Part shown: in pieces, positions 17,441 through 25,698 of the stretch
Layout: every line of letters begins with the position of its first letter
Numbering within the stretch: the first letter of the stretch is position 1
From: Shimwellia blattae DSM 4481 = NBRC 105725
GTDB taxonomy: Bacteria; Pseudomonadota; Gammaproteobacteria; Enterobacterales; Enterobacteriaceae
Assembly: GCF_000262305.1 (NCBI RefSeq)
Contig: NC_017910.1
Coordinates: forward strand, 2,356,001-2,420,000
Length of the DNA stretch: 64,000 nucleotides
Reading direction: 5' to 3'
The notes under the pieces: generated by a model
What the model was told of the DNA's origin: nothing
What the model saw: only the letters and a program-made list of their open reading frames with translations
Database searches by the model: none
Made by a program: the position numbers and the translations under genes

Positions 17441-18385
17441 TTATTCTCCTTTCAGGCAGCTTTGATACTGGTTCGCCAGTTGGGTCAGGAATTGCATATA
17501 ACTCTCTTTGCCCGGTTTAATGGCCGTTCCTAACGGATCAAGGGTTCCCATGCGCACACTGGTTCCCCTGGCAACAGCTTCAATAACGGCTGGCCTGAAC
17601 TGCGGCTCAGCAAAAACGCAGACGGCTTTTTGCTCAACCAGCTGTGTCCTGATTTCATGTAAACGCTGAGCACCAGGCTGAATGACCGGGTTAACGGTGA
17701 AGTGCCCGAGGGACGTCAGACCGTAGTGTTTTTCGTAGTAGCCATAGGCATCATGGAAAACGAAATACCCCTTGCCTTTCAACGGCGCCAGCTCTTTTGT
17801 GATCTGTTGATCGGTGCTTGCTAAGTTTGCCTCAAACGCCTGCAGGTTGGCGTCAAGTTTGGCTTTATTTTGCGGCATAAGTTCCACTAATTTATCGTGG
17901 ATTGCAACCGCCGACCGGCGCGCTATCTCTGGTGACATCCAGATGTGCATATTGTATTCACCATGATGGTGATCTTCATCACGGTTTTCGGTATCATGGT
18001 TATGGCCGTGATGGTCATCACCGTCATCATCGCTGCCTTTTATCAGTAACGATTTCACCGGCGTAAGCGCCGTCAGCGTTAGCTGTTTAGGGGCTGGCAT
18101 CTGGCTGACGGTGCGGGTCATAAAGCTCTCCATTTCGGGCCCAATCCATACCACTAAAGTGGCGTCCTGTAAGCGTTTTACATCAGACGGGCGCAGTGCG
18201 TAATCATGTGCTGATGCGCCATCAGGCAGCAGGGTTTGGGTGTCCGTTACGCCGTCAGTAATTGCCGAGGCGATAAACCCCAGCGGCTTGATTGAGGTCA
18301 CCACTGTCGCCTGAGCGGCAAACGCGCTCCCCATTAACAGTGCAGCGCTAAGCCCAGCGTAAAGAAACGTATTTTTATGTGTCAT
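17441..18385 (-). CDS. znuA: Zinc ABC transporter periplasmic binding protein ZnuA
   Basis: Periplasmic Zn2+ receptor delivering zinc to ZnuBC; 314 residues with a cleavable signal peptide (hydrophobic core about 7-23, AFA-like cleavage). Zinc-coordinating histidines are expected in DGASAHDY, NMHIWMSP and LGHFTVNP. A flexible His/Asp-rich loop (about 132-155, DDHHGHNHD and DEDHHHGEY) is typical of enterobacterial ZnuA. The frame is open further upstream, but the ATG at 18385 is the E. coli start; upstream translation would just read through the Zur box. Divergent from znuCB. Confidence 0.95.
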   Translation of the reverse strand: MTHKNTFLYAGLSAALLMGSAFAAQATVVTSIKPLGFIASAITDGVTDTQTLLPDGASAHDYALRPSDVKRLQDATLVVWIGPEMESFMTRTVSQMPAPKQLTLTALTPVKSLLIKGSDDDGDDHHGHNHDTENRDEDHHHGEYNMHIWMSPEIARRSAVAIHDKLVELMPQNKAKLDANLQAFEANLASTDQQITKELAPLKGKGYFVFHDAYGYYEKHYGLTSLGHFTVNPVIQPGAQRLHEIRTQLVEQKAVCVFAEPQFRPAVIEAVARGTSVRMGTLDPLGTAIKPGKESYMQFLTQLANQYQSCLKGE

Positions 18386-18417
18386 AATGCGAAATAAACC
18401 CCGGTGTTGGATAAGTA

Positions 18418-18437
18418 TTGTGATATTATAACATTCG
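18418..18437. promoter_or_regulatory. Zur box shared by znuA and znuCB
   Basis: TTGTGATATTATAACATTCG matches the E. coli znu operator core TGTGATATTATAACATT. It lies between the divergent starts (33 bp from znuA, 28 bp from znuC), as expected for joint repression by zinc-loaded Zur. Confidence 0.9.
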
Positions 18438-18464
18438 ACTACTCTTGCAAGCCTGTAAATGTAA

Positions 18465-19223
18465 ATGACTAATTTGGTTACTCTGGAAAAGGTGTCTCTC
18501 TCCTTCGGGTCACGACCTGTGCTTTCCAATATTTCGCTGGCGCTGAAACCGGGCCGCATCCTGACCCTGCTTGGGCCGAACGGTGCCGGGAAGTCGACGC
18601 TGGTGCGTATCGTTCTGGGCCTGATAACCCCCAATTCCGGCGTTATTACCCGGGAAAAAAAACTGCGTATCGGCTATGTCCCGCAAAAACTTCACCTTGA
18701 TGTCACCCTGCCCCTGACGGTCGGGCGTTTTTTGCGCCTGCGGCCCGGGGTGAAAAAAGCCGATCTGCTGCCCGCCCTGAAGCGCGTGCAGGCGGCCCAT
18801 CTGATTGACGCCCCGATGCAAAAACTCTCCGGCGGGGAGACCCAGCGGGTGCTGCTGGCCCGGGCCCTGCTCAACCAGCCGCAGTTACTGGTGCTTGATG
18901 AGCCCACCCAGGGGGTGGACGTAAACGGCCAGCTGGCGCTGTATGATCTGATTAACCAGTTGCGCCATGAGCTCAACTGCGGCGTGCTGATGGTCTCTCA
19001 CGACCTGCACCTGGTGATGGCCAAAACCGACGAAGTGCTCTGCCTGAATCACCATATCTGCTGTTCCGGTGCGCCTGAGGTGGTCTCTGCCCACCCGGAA
19101 TTCCAGGCCATGTTCGGCATCCGCGGCGCGGAGCAGCTGGGCATTTACCGCCACAATCACAACCATCGCCACGATTTACGCGGCCATATCGTACTGCGCA
19201 GAGAGAACGGAACCCATGATTGA
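18465..19223 (+). CDS. znuC: Zinc ABC transporter ATPase ZnuC
   Basis: Cytoplasmic ATPase of the ZnuABC high-affinity zinc importer, 252 residues. Walker A GPNGAGKST, ABC signature LSGGETQRV, Walker B LLVLDEPTQGVD and the switch His in MVSHDLHLVM are intact. The C-terminus is His-rich (YRHNHNHRHDLRGH), possibly sensing or sequestering zinc. Its last 8 bp overlap znuB, so the two are translationally coupled. The 5' leader is very short downstream of the Zur box and has no obvious Shine-Dalgarno. Confidence 0.96.
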   Translation: MTNLVTLEKVSLSFGSRPVLSNISLALKPGRILTLLGPNGAGKSTLVRIVLGLITPNSGVITREKKLRIGYVPQKLHLDVTLPLTVGRFLRLRPGVKKADLLPALKRVQAAHLIDAPMQKLSGGETQRVLLARALLNQPQLLVLDEPTQGVDVNGQLALYDLINQLRHELNCGVLMVSHDLHLVMAKTDEVLCLNHHICCSGAPEVVSAHPEFQAMFGIRGAEQLGIYRHNHNHRHDLRGHIVLRRENGTHD

Positions 19224-20001
19224 ATTGCTGTTGCCCGGCTGGCTGGCCGGGATCATGCTGGCCTGTGCCGCCGGGCCGCTGGGATCTTTTGTGGTCTGGC
19301 GGCGCATGTCCTATTTTGGCGATACCCTGTCTCACGCCTCTTTACTGGGGGTGGCATTTGGCCTGCTGCTGAATGTTAACCCGTTCTGGACGGTGATCGC
19401 TGTGACCCTGCTGCTGGCGGTGGGGCTGGTCTGGCTGGAAAAGCGCCCCCAGCTGGCCATCGATACTCTGCTGGGGATCCTCGCCCACAGCGCTCTGTCT
19501 CTTGGCCTGGTGGTGGTGAGCTTAATGACCGACGTGCGCGTTGATCTGATGGCGTACCTGTTTGGCGATCTGCTGGCGGTGACCCCGGAAGATCTGCCGG
19601 GCATTGGTGGCGGCGTGATAATCGTGCTGGCCGTGCTCACCTGGCAGTGGCGTAACCTGCTGGCGATGACAATCAGCCCGGATCTGGCCTTTGTGGACGG
19701 GGTGAAATTACAGCGGGTAAAACTGCTGCTGATGCTGGTTACCGCGCTGACCATCGGGGTGGCGATGAAATTTGTCGGGGCGTTAATTATCACCTCGCTG
19801 TTAATTATTCCGGCGGCCACCGCGCGCCGCTTTGCCCGCACCCCTGAGCAGATGGCCGCTATCGCGGTCGTTACCGGTATGCTGGCGGTCACCGGAGGGA
19901 TGACGTTCTCCGCCTTCTATGACACCCCTGCGGGCCCGTCAGTGGTGCTGTGTGCCGCAGTGCTGTTTATCCTCAGTATGGGGCGCAAACAGCCGGTATA
20001 A
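19216..20001 (+). CDS. znuB: Zinc ABC transporter permease ZnuB
   Basis: Inner-membrane permease of ZnuABC, 261 residues (the E. coli length), with several hydrophobic helices. The start ATG at 19216 overlaps the end of znuC by 8 bp and gives MIELLLPGWLAGIMLACAAG, as in E. coli; longer in-frame starts lie inside znuC. Conserved VKLQRVKLLLMLVTALTIG and the ARRFARTPEQMA loop are visible. A bidirectional terminator separates it from convergent ruvB. Confidence 0.96.
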   Translation: MIELLLPGWLAGIMLACAAGPLGSFVVWRRMSYFGDTLSHASLLGVAFGLLLNVNPFWTVIAVTLLLAVGLVWLEKRPQLAIDTLLGILAHSALSLGLVVVSLMTDVRVDLMAYLFGDLLAVTPEDLPGIGGGVIIVLAVLTWQWRNLLAMTISPDLAFVDGVKLQRVKLLLMLVTALTIGVAMKFVGALIITSLLIIPAATARRFARTPEQMAAIAVVTGMLAVTGGMTFSAFYDTPAGPSVVLCAAVLFILSMGRKQPV

Positions 20002-20016
20002 CGGTTACACCACAGC

Positions 20017-20042
20017 AAAAAGCCGCCTGATGGCGGCTTTTT
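20017..20042. terminator. Bidirectional terminator between znuB and ruvB
   Basis: AAAAAGCCGCC-TGAT-GGCGGCTTTTT: perfect 11-bp stem with A and T tracts, between convergent genes. Confidence 0.93.
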
Positions 20043-20051
20043 AGTGGATGG

Positions 20052-21065
20052 TTACTCTCCCCCACCCGGAGGGGCAATACCGAAGTGCTGCCAGGCCCGG
20101 GCCGTTGCCATACGCCCGCGCGGGGTGCGCTGCAGGAATCCCTGCTGAATCAGGAAGGGCTCCAGTACATCTTCGATGGTCTCCCGCTCTTCACCGATAG
20201 CCGCCGCCAGATTATCCAGCCCTACCGGGCCGCCCATAAACTTGTCCAGCACCGCCAGCAGCAGTTTGCGGTCCATATAGTCAAAGCCTTCCACATCCAC
20301 ATTCAGCATATCCAGGGCCTGGGCGGCAACCTCTGCGGAGATTTCTCCGTTATAGCGCACTTCGGCAAAGTCCCGCACCCGGCGCAGCAGGCGGTTCGCG
20401 ATACGCGGCGTTCCCCGGGCGCGTTTTGCCACTTCCAGCGCCCCGGCTTCATCCATGGTGAGCCCCAGGCAGCTGGCGCTGCGCCCGACGATATGCTGCA
20501 AATCCGCCACCTGGTAAAACTCCAGACGCTGGACAATACCGAAGCGATCGCGCAGCGGCGAAGTCAGCGAGCCTGCCCGGGTGGTGGCGCCAATCAGGGT
20601 AAATGGCGGCAGATCAATTTTAATCGAGCGGGCAGCGGGCCCTTCGCCAATCATAATATCCAGCTGGTAATCTTCCATTGCCGGATACAGCACCTCTTCC
20701 ACCACCGGCGACAGGCGGTGAATTTCATCAATAAACAGCACGTCGTGCGGTTCAAGGTTGGTCAGCATGGCCGCCAGATCGCCGGCTTTTTCCAGCACCG
20801 GCCCGGAAGTGGTGCGCAGGTTCACCCCCATCTCATTAGCCACAATATTTGCCAGGGTGGTTTTACCCAGCCCCGGCGGGCCGAAAATCAGCAGATGGTC
20901 AAGGGCATCGCCGCGCAGCCTGGCAGCCTCGATAAAGATCTCCATCTGAGCGCGCACATGGGGCTGCCCCACATATTCACTGAGCAGCTTCGGGCGGATG
21001 GCCCGGTCCGCAATATCCTCAACGGTCAGGGTATCTGCGGAGACCAGACGGTCTGCTTCTATCAT
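20052..21065 (-). CDS. ruvB: Holliday junction branch migration helicase RuvB
   Basis: AAA+ motor that drives RuvA-bound Holliday junction branch migration; 337 residues (E. coli 336). Walker A GPPGLGKT (62-69), Walker B LFIDEIHR, sensor text IGATTRAGSLTSPLRDRFG and a C-terminal winged helix (GLDNLAAAIGEERETIEDV...RTPRGR). It begins 8 bp after ruvA, forming the ruvAB operon under the LexA box upstream of ruvA. Confidence 0.97.
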   Translation of the reverse strand: MIEADRLVSADTLTVEDIADRAIRPKLLSEYVGQPHVRAQMEIFIEAARLRGDALDHLLIFGPPGLGKTTLANIVANEMGVNLRTTSGPVLEKAGDLAAMLTNLEPHDVLFIDEIHRLSPVVEEVLYPAMEDYQLDIMIGEGPAARSIKIDLPPFTLIGATTRAGSLTSPLRDRFGIVQRLEFYQVADLQHIVGRSASCLGLTMDEAGALEVAKRARGTPRIANRLLRRVRDFAEVRYNGEISAEVAAQALDMLNVDVEGFDYMDRKLLLAVLDKFMGGPVGLDNLAAAIGEERETIEDVLEPFLIQQGFLQRTPRGRMATARAWQHFGIAPPGGGE

Positions 21066-21073
21066 CCTCTACC

Positions 21074-21685
21074 TCACAACGCCGCGCGTAATGCTTCGCG
21101 GATCAGGGTTTCACTGTCAGCCTCTGGCCGGGCAATTTTACTGACCATCCGGCTGGCTTCCTGCGGTTTATACCCCAGGGAGACCAGGGCGGCAACCGCT
21201 TCGGCTTCCGCGTCGTCGGCCGCGGCACTGGCGGGAGATGTCAGCACCAGATCGGCCGCCGGGGTAAACAGATCCCCGTGCATGCCTTTAAAGCGGTCTT
21301 TCATCTCCACCACCAGCCGCTCGGCGGTCTTTTTACCAATGCCGGGTAATTTGACTAACGATGCCGGTTCTTCGCGCTCTACCGCATTCACAAACTGCTG
21401 GGCAGACATCCCGGACAGGATAGCCAGCGCCAGCTTCGGCCCGACACCGTTAACTTTGATAAGCTCACGGAACAGGGTGCGCTCCTGCTTGCTGCTAAAG
21501 CCAAACAGCAGCTGTGCATCTTCACGCACCACAAAGTGGGTGAACACCGTGGCCTCCTGGCCCAGCTCCGGCAGCTCATAGAAACAGGTCATTGGCATAT
21601 GGATTTCATAGCCGACACCGCCCGCCTCCAGCAATACCAGGGGGGGCTGTTTCTCAATGACGATACCTCTTAAGCGACCTATCAC
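21074..21685 (-). CDS. ruvA: Holliday junction DNA-binding protein RuvA
   Basis: Tetrameric junction-recognition subunit of RuvABC, 203 residues (the E. coli length). The N-terminal OB-fold starts MIGRLRGIVIEKQPPLVLLE. Helix-hairpin-helix motifs follow (VNGVGPKLALAIL and LPGIGKKTAERLVVEMKD), and the flexible linker leads to a C-terminal RuvB-binding domain (about 155-203). A LexA box about 50 bp upstream makes it SOS-inducible. Confidence 0.97.
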   Translation of the reverse strand: MIGRLRGIVIEKQPPLVLLEAGGVGYEIHMPMTCFYELPELGQEATVFTHFVVREDAQLLFGFSSKQERTLFRELIKVNGVGPKLALAILSGMSAQQFVNAVEREEPASLVKLPGIGKKTAERLVVEMKDRFKGMHGDLFTPAADLVLTSPASAAADDAEAEAVAALVSLGYKPQEASRMVSKIARPEADSETLIREALRAAL

Positions 21686-21730
21686 GTTATGTTCCTGTTC
21701 CGGGTTGGAAGAATAAAGCCCTATGATATA

Positions 21731-21757
21731 AAAAAGGCTGGATGTTTATCCAGCCTT
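21731..21757 (-). terminator. Terminator of ruvC, coincident with the ruvA LexA box
   Basis: 10-bp perfect stem AAGGCTGGAT/ATCCAGCCTT with a 4-nt loop, followed on the minus strand by a T tract. It lies 3 bp after the ruvC stop. The stem bases themselves form the LexA palindrome. Confidence 0.8.
21736..21755 (-). promoter_or_regulatory. LexA (SOS) box of ruvAB
   Basis: CTGGATGTTTATCCAG (21738-21753) has the CTG-N10-CAG form of a LexA site and closely resembles the E. coli ruvA operator. It overlaps the ruvC terminator stem. Confidence 0.85.
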
Positions 21758-21759
21758 AA

Positions 21760-22281
21760 TTATTTTAACCGGCCGCGGGCCAGATTCAGCCGGCTGCTGC
21801 TCACCTGCTGCGCATTCTGGCTGACATGGCAGTGGGTAATAGCAATTGCCAGCGCATCGGCCGCATCGGCCTGGGGGTTGGCCGGGAGCTTCAGCAATGT
21901 GCGCACCATATGCTGCACCTGGCTTTTTTCCGCACTCCCGATCCCGACAACGGTCTGTTTGACCTGGCGGGCCGCATATTCAAATACCGGAAGATCCTGG
22001 TTAACCGCCGCGACAATCGCCACGCCACGCGCCTGGCCCAGTTTCAGGGCGGAGTCTGCGTTTTTGGCCATAAAGACCTGCTCGATAGCAAAATAGTCGG
22101 GCTGAAACTGGGTAATGATCTCCGATACCCCGGCGTAGATAAGTTTCAGCCGCGAGGGTAAGTCCACCACCTGGGTGCGAATGCAGCCGCTTCCCAGATA
22201 GGCCAGTTGCCTGCCGGTCTGGCGGATCACGCCATAGCCGGTAATCCGCGATCCCGGGTCGATACCAAGAATGATCGCCAT
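21760..22281 (-). CDS. ruvC: Holliday junction resolvase RuvC
   Basis: Dimeric endonuclease that resolves junctions processed by RuvAB; 173 residues (the E. coli length). RNase H-like acidic residues are present: Asp8 (ILGIDPGSR, Asp7 without Met), the Glu in AIEQVFMAKN (about 67) and the C-terminal pair in ADAADALAIA. It follows yebC by about 100 bp, a gap holding a GGCTGC/GCAGCC hairpin. Transcription ends at the hairpin that doubles as the ruvA operator. Confidence 0.97.
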   Translation of the reverse strand: MAIILGIDPGSRITGYGVIRQTGRQLAYLGSGCIRTQVVDLPSRLKLIYAGVSEIITQFQPDYFAIEQVFMAKNADSALKLGQARGVAIVAAVNQDLPVFEYAARQVKQTVVGIGSAEKSQVQHMVRTLLKLPANPQADAADALAIAITHCHVSQNAQQVSSSRLNLARGRLK

Positions 22282-22382
22282 GTTACCTTCCGTCGTAAAT
22301 AAGAAGGCTGCGCCCCCGGAGGATTGCAGCCGTCCTTAATGTCGTTATCACCCCGCGCTGCGGGTGATTTTTGCTGCCGGAA

Positions 22383-23129
22383 TCAGTCCAGCATGGCGGC
22401 GATTTCGTCAGAAATTTCACCGTTATGGTAAACTTCCTGCACGTCGTCGCAGTCTTCCAGCATGTCGATCATCCGCATCAGTTTCGGTGCGGTTTCTGCG
22501 TCCATATCCGCTTTGGTGGACGGGATCATAGCCACTTCGGCGCTTTCTGCCACCAGGCCTGTGGCGTCCAGCTTGTCTTTAACCTTACCCAGCTCTTCCC
22601 AGGCGGTGTAGACGTCAACGGCGCCATCATCGTAGTTCACGATATCTTCCGCGCCCGCATCCAGAGCGGCTTCCATAACGGCGTCTTCATCAACACCCGG
22701 GGCGTAAGAGATAACGCCTTTTTTGCTGAACAGATAGGCAACAGAGCCGCCGGTCCCGAGGTTGCCGCCGCATTTGGTGAACGCGTGGCGCACTTCCGCT
22801 ACGGTACGGTTACGGTTATCGCTCAGGCACTCGATCATAACGGCGGTGCCACCCGGGCCGTAGCCTTCATAGATGATGGTTTCCATGTTCGCATCATCGT
22901 CACCACCCACACCGCGGGCAATAGCGCGGTTGAGCGTGTCGCGCGTCATGTTGTTAGACAGCGCCTTATCTACCGCCGCGCGCAGACGCGGGTTGGCATC
23001 CGGATCACCACCACCCAGACGCGCAGCGGTAACCAGCTCGCGAATGATTTTGGTAAAAATCTTACCGCGTTTAGCATCCTGTGCCGCTTTGCGGTGTCTT
23101 GTGTTGGCCCATTTACTATGACCTGCCAT
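22383..23129 (-). CDS. yebC: YebC/PmpR-family protein
   Basis: Widespread cytosolic YebC/TACO1-family protein of 248 residues. Members act as transcription factors or help ribosomes through proline stretches; which applies here cannot be told from sequence. The start MAGHSKWANTRHRKAAQDAKRG is the family's invariant N-terminus, preceded by GGAGAT; an ATG four codons upstream is rejected. Other family text: GYGPGGTAVMIECLSDNRNR and LGTGGSVAYLFSKKG. Lies between nudB and ruvC, as in E. coli. Confidence 0.95.
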   Translation of the reverse strand: MAGHSKWANTRHRKAAQDAKRGKIFTKIIRELVTAARLGGGDPDANPRLRAAVDKALSNNMTRDTLNRAIARGVGGDDDANMETIIYEGYGPGGTAVMIECLSDNRNRTVAEVRHAFTKCGGNLGTGGSVAYLFSKKGVISYAPGVDEDAVMEAALDAGAEDIVNYDDGAVDVYTAWEELGKVKDKLDATGLVAESAEVAMIPSTKADMDAETAPKLMRMIDMLEDCDDVQEVYHNGEISDEIAAMLD

Positions 23130-23152
23130 AAATATCTCCAAAAACGCCTGTT

Positions 23153-23596
23153 TCAGGCGGCATCAATCACAAACTCTTCAATCGCCTGCCGGTTACTCCA
23201 TGATTTGGTTAACGCTGCGGCTTGTGCGGCGTCTGCCCAGAACCAGGCAAGATGCTCACTGATCTCAACCTGGCGTTCATGAGGGAGCGCAAGACAGAAC
23301 CAGTACTCTGTATTACGCACCACTCCCGGCGCATAGCGATGACGCAAATGAGTAAAAATCTCAAACTCTACGCAGCGCTGGCAGTCAACTAAGGACAAAT
23401 GCTCTGCAGCAATATCAATAGCGACCTCTTCCTTTACTTCGCGCTGCGCAGCCTGCAGCGCGCTTTCCCCCTCTTCCAGGCTGCCGGTAACCGACTGCCA
23501 GAAATCAGGATCGTCGCGCCGCTGCAACATTAGCACCCGCTTCGTGTCCCGGGCAAATATCACCACCAGCACCGAAACGGGTCGCTTCCAGGCCAT
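23153..23596 (-). CDS. nudB: Dihydroneopterin triphosphate diphosphatase
   Basis: Nudix hydrolase of folate biosynthesis that removes pyrophosphate from dihydroneopterin triphosphate; 147 residues (E. coli 150). The Nudix box runs GSLEEGESALQAAQREVKEE. The C-terminal text LTKSWSNRQAIEEFVIDAA is conserved. It starts 5 bp after the aspS stop, so it is co-transcribed with aspS and probably yebC-ruvC. Confidence 0.96.
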   Translation of the reverse strand: MAWKRPVSVLVVIFARDTKRVLMLQRRDDPDFWQSVTGSLEEGESALQAAQREVKEEVAIDIAAEHLSLVDCQRCVEFEIFTHLRHRYAPGVVRNTEYWFCLALPHERQVEISEHLAWFWADAAQAAALTKSWSNRQAIEEFVIDAA

Positions 23597-23601
23597 TTCC
23601 G

Positions 23602-25368
23602 TTATTCGCCTTTCTTCACAACAGCGATACCCAGCTCGTTCAGCGCGACCGGGTTAGCAAAACTCGGGGCGTCCGTCATCAGGCACGCGGCTGCGGTGGT
23701 TTTCGGGAACGCAATCACATCACGGATGTTATCGGTGCCGGTTAACAGCATGGTGATGCGATCAAGGCCGAAAGCCAGACCGGCGTGCGGCGGTGTCCCG
23801 AATTTCAGGGCATCCAGCAGGAAGCCGAATTTCTCACGCTGCTCCTGCTCGTTAATCCCCAGGATCCCGAACACGGTCTGCTGCATAGTATTATTATGGA
23901 TACGCACAGAGCCGCCGCCAACTTCGTACCCGTTAATAACCATATCGTAGGCATTGGCGATCGCCGTTTCCGGCTGGGCTTTGAGCTCTTCCGGGGTCAT
24001 ATCGCGCGGGGCGGTGAACGGGTGGTGCATCGCCGTCAGGCCGCCTTCGCCGTCATCTTCAAACATCGGGAAATCAATCACCCACAGCGGAGCCCAGCGG
24101 GACTCGTCGGTAATGGCCAGATCTTTGCCCACTTTCAGGCGCAGGGCGCCCATTGCGTCGGAAACGATACGGCCATTATCGGCACCGAAGAAGATAATAT
24201 CGCCATCCTGCGCGCCGGTGCGGGCCAGGATCTGCTCAACGATCTCCGCATTCAGGAACTTGGCTACCGGGCTGTTAACCCCTTCAAGCCCCTTAGCGCG
24301 CTCATTCACTTTCATCCAGGCCAGACCTTTGGCACCGTAAATCTCAACAAATTTACCGTACTCATCAATCTGTTTACGGCTCAGCTGGGCACCGCCCGGC
24401 ACCCGCAGCGCCGCCACGCGGCCTTTGGCATCATTCGCCGGGCCGGAGAACACTTTAAACTCAACCGCGTTAACCAGATCGGCAATATCCACCAGCTCCA
24501 TCGGGTTACGCAGGTCTGGTTTATCAGACCCGTAGCGACGATCGGCTTCGGCAAAGGTCATCACCGGGAATTTGCCCAGATCAACGCCCTGGATGTTCAG
24601 CCACAGACCGCGGACCATCTCTTCCATAATCTCGCGCACCTGAGGGGCGGTCATAAAGGAGGTTTCCACATCGATCTGGGTAAATTCCGGCTGGCGGTCA
24701 GCACGTAAGTCTTCATCGCGGAAGCACTTAACAATCTGATAGTAGCGATCAAAGCCAGACATCATCAGCAGCTGTTTAAACAGCTGAGGGGACTGCGGCA
24801 GCGCGTAAAATTTGCCTTTGTTAACGCGGCTTGGCACCAGATAGTCACGGGCACCTTCCGGGGTGGCTTTGGTGAGCATCGGCGTTTCGATATCCAGGAA
24901 GCCGTGCTCGTCCATAAAGCGGCGCACAAACGCGGTGATCTTCGCGCGGGATTTCAGGCGCTGGGCCATTTCCGGGCGACGCAGATCCAGGTAGCGGTAC
25001 TTGAGGCGCGCCTCTTCGGTATTGACGTGGTTTGAGTCCAGTGGCAGCGGCTCCGAACGGTTAATAATGTTCAGACCGGTTGCAAAGACTTCCACCTCAC
25101 CGGTGGCCATATCCACATTGATGTTTTTTTCATCGCGTGCACGCACAGTACCGGTGACCTGGATGCAAAACTCATTACGCAGCTCAGAGGCAAGGTTGAA
25201 AACGTCCTGACGATCCGGGTCAAAAAAGACCTGAACAATGCCCTCACGGTCACGCATATCGATAAAAATGAGGCTACCGAGATCGCGACGGCGATTGACC
25301 CAACCACACAGAGTCACTTGTTGCCCTACATGGGACAGATTGAGCTGCCCACAGTATTGTGTACGCAT
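23602..25368 (-). CDS. aspS: Aspartyl-tRNA synthetase
   Basis: Class IIb aminoacyl-tRNA synthetase charging tRNA-Asp; 588 residues (E. coli 590). The N-terminal OB anticodon-binding domain (about 1-105, VTLCGWVNRRRDLGSLIFID) leads to the catalytic core with motif 2 (FRDEDLRADRQPEFTQID), the bacterial GAD insertion (about 290-420) and motif 3 (GLAFGLDRITMLLTG). The ATG at 25368 matches E. coli MRT(E/Q)YCGQL; 11 upstream codons are excluded. A perfect TATAAT (25467-25472) lies upstream. Confidence 0.97.
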   Translation of the reverse strand: MRTQYCGQLNLSHVGQQVTLCGWVNRRRDLGSLIFIDMRDREGIVQVFFDPDRQDVFNLASELRNEFCIQVTGTVRARDEKNINVDMATGEVEVFATGLNIINRSEPLPLDSNHVNTEEARLKYRYLDLRRPEMAQRLKSRAKITAFVRRFMDEHGFLDIETPMLTKATPEGARDYLVPSRVNKGKFYALPQSPQLFKQLLMMSGFDRYYQIVKCFRDEDLRADRQPEFTQIDVETSFMTAPQVREIMEEMVRGLWLNIQGVDLGKFPVMTFAEADRRYGSDKPDLRNPMELVDIADLVNAVEFKVFSGPANDAKGRVAALRVPGGAQLSRKQIDEYGKFVEIYGAKGLAWMKVNERAKGLEGVNSPVAKFLNAEIVEQILARTGAQDGDIIFFGADNGRIVSDAMGALRLKVGKDLAITDESRWAPLWVIDFPMFEDDGEGGLTAMHHPFTAPRDMTPEELKAQPETAIANAYDMVINGYEVGGGSVRIHNNTMQQTVFGILGINEQEQREKFGFLLDALKFGTPPHAGLAFGLDRITMLLTGTDNIRDVIAFPKTTAAACLMTDAPSFANPVALNELGIAVVKKGE

Positions 25369-25466
25369 GAGATATTCCTTAATCAGCCGCTGGCCGCACA
25401 AACCTGCTCTTCAGGCGGCATAGCCACGGCCAGACTGAATGACGTAACTGGATTGAAAAGGCGGCT

Positions 25467-25472
25467 ATTATA
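25467..25472 (-). promoter_or_regulatory. -10 element of the aspS promoter
   Basis: A perfect TATAAT on the minus strand, about 100 bp before aspS. The -35 is weak (TTATCT at about 17 bp). The rest of the 326-bp aspS-yecE gap holds a short reading frame coupled to yecE; E. coli yecD is absent. Confidence 0.5.
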
Positions 25473-25632
25473 CTGGAAATTCCCCCCAGAGATAAGTCCA
25501 CCACCGGATTGACTGCGCGTTTGCTGCGCACGATATCAACTATTCTCACAAAAACTAACGAATATTGTAAATGCCATCGCTGTCATTCCCGGTGTAAGGT
25601 AGCCGCATACTGTTTTCAATTCCGGAGCAATA

Positions 25633-25698
25633 ATGTTCGCACTGATCCCCGCCACCACCGCGCCGGCCAGCACCGGGCCGGAAGGCGGAACACCGTGA
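25633..25698 (+). CDS. 21-codon upstream reading frame overlapping the yecE start
   Basis: A short open frame starting MFALIPATTAP, with a good GGAG site 6 bp before the ATG. Its TGA overlaps the yecE GTG as GTGA. No match is recognised. It may be a leader peptide that couples or tunes yecE translation, or the only translated relic of the missing upstream gene yecD, though no YecD text is recognised in it. Confidence 0.4.
   Translation: MFALIPATTAPASTGPEGGTP

Noticed and set aside
18386..18634. N-terminal extension of znuA, including CYNIT-like text also seen in old E. coli annotations
   Set aside because: The conserved residues are simply the Zur box (TGTTATAATATCAC) read in frame; the signal peptide begins at the ATG at 18385.
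20085..21581. A 498-codon frame antisense to ruvB-ruvA
   Set aside because: Covers two certain genes on the other strand and reads as low-complexity His/Gln-rich shadow sequence.
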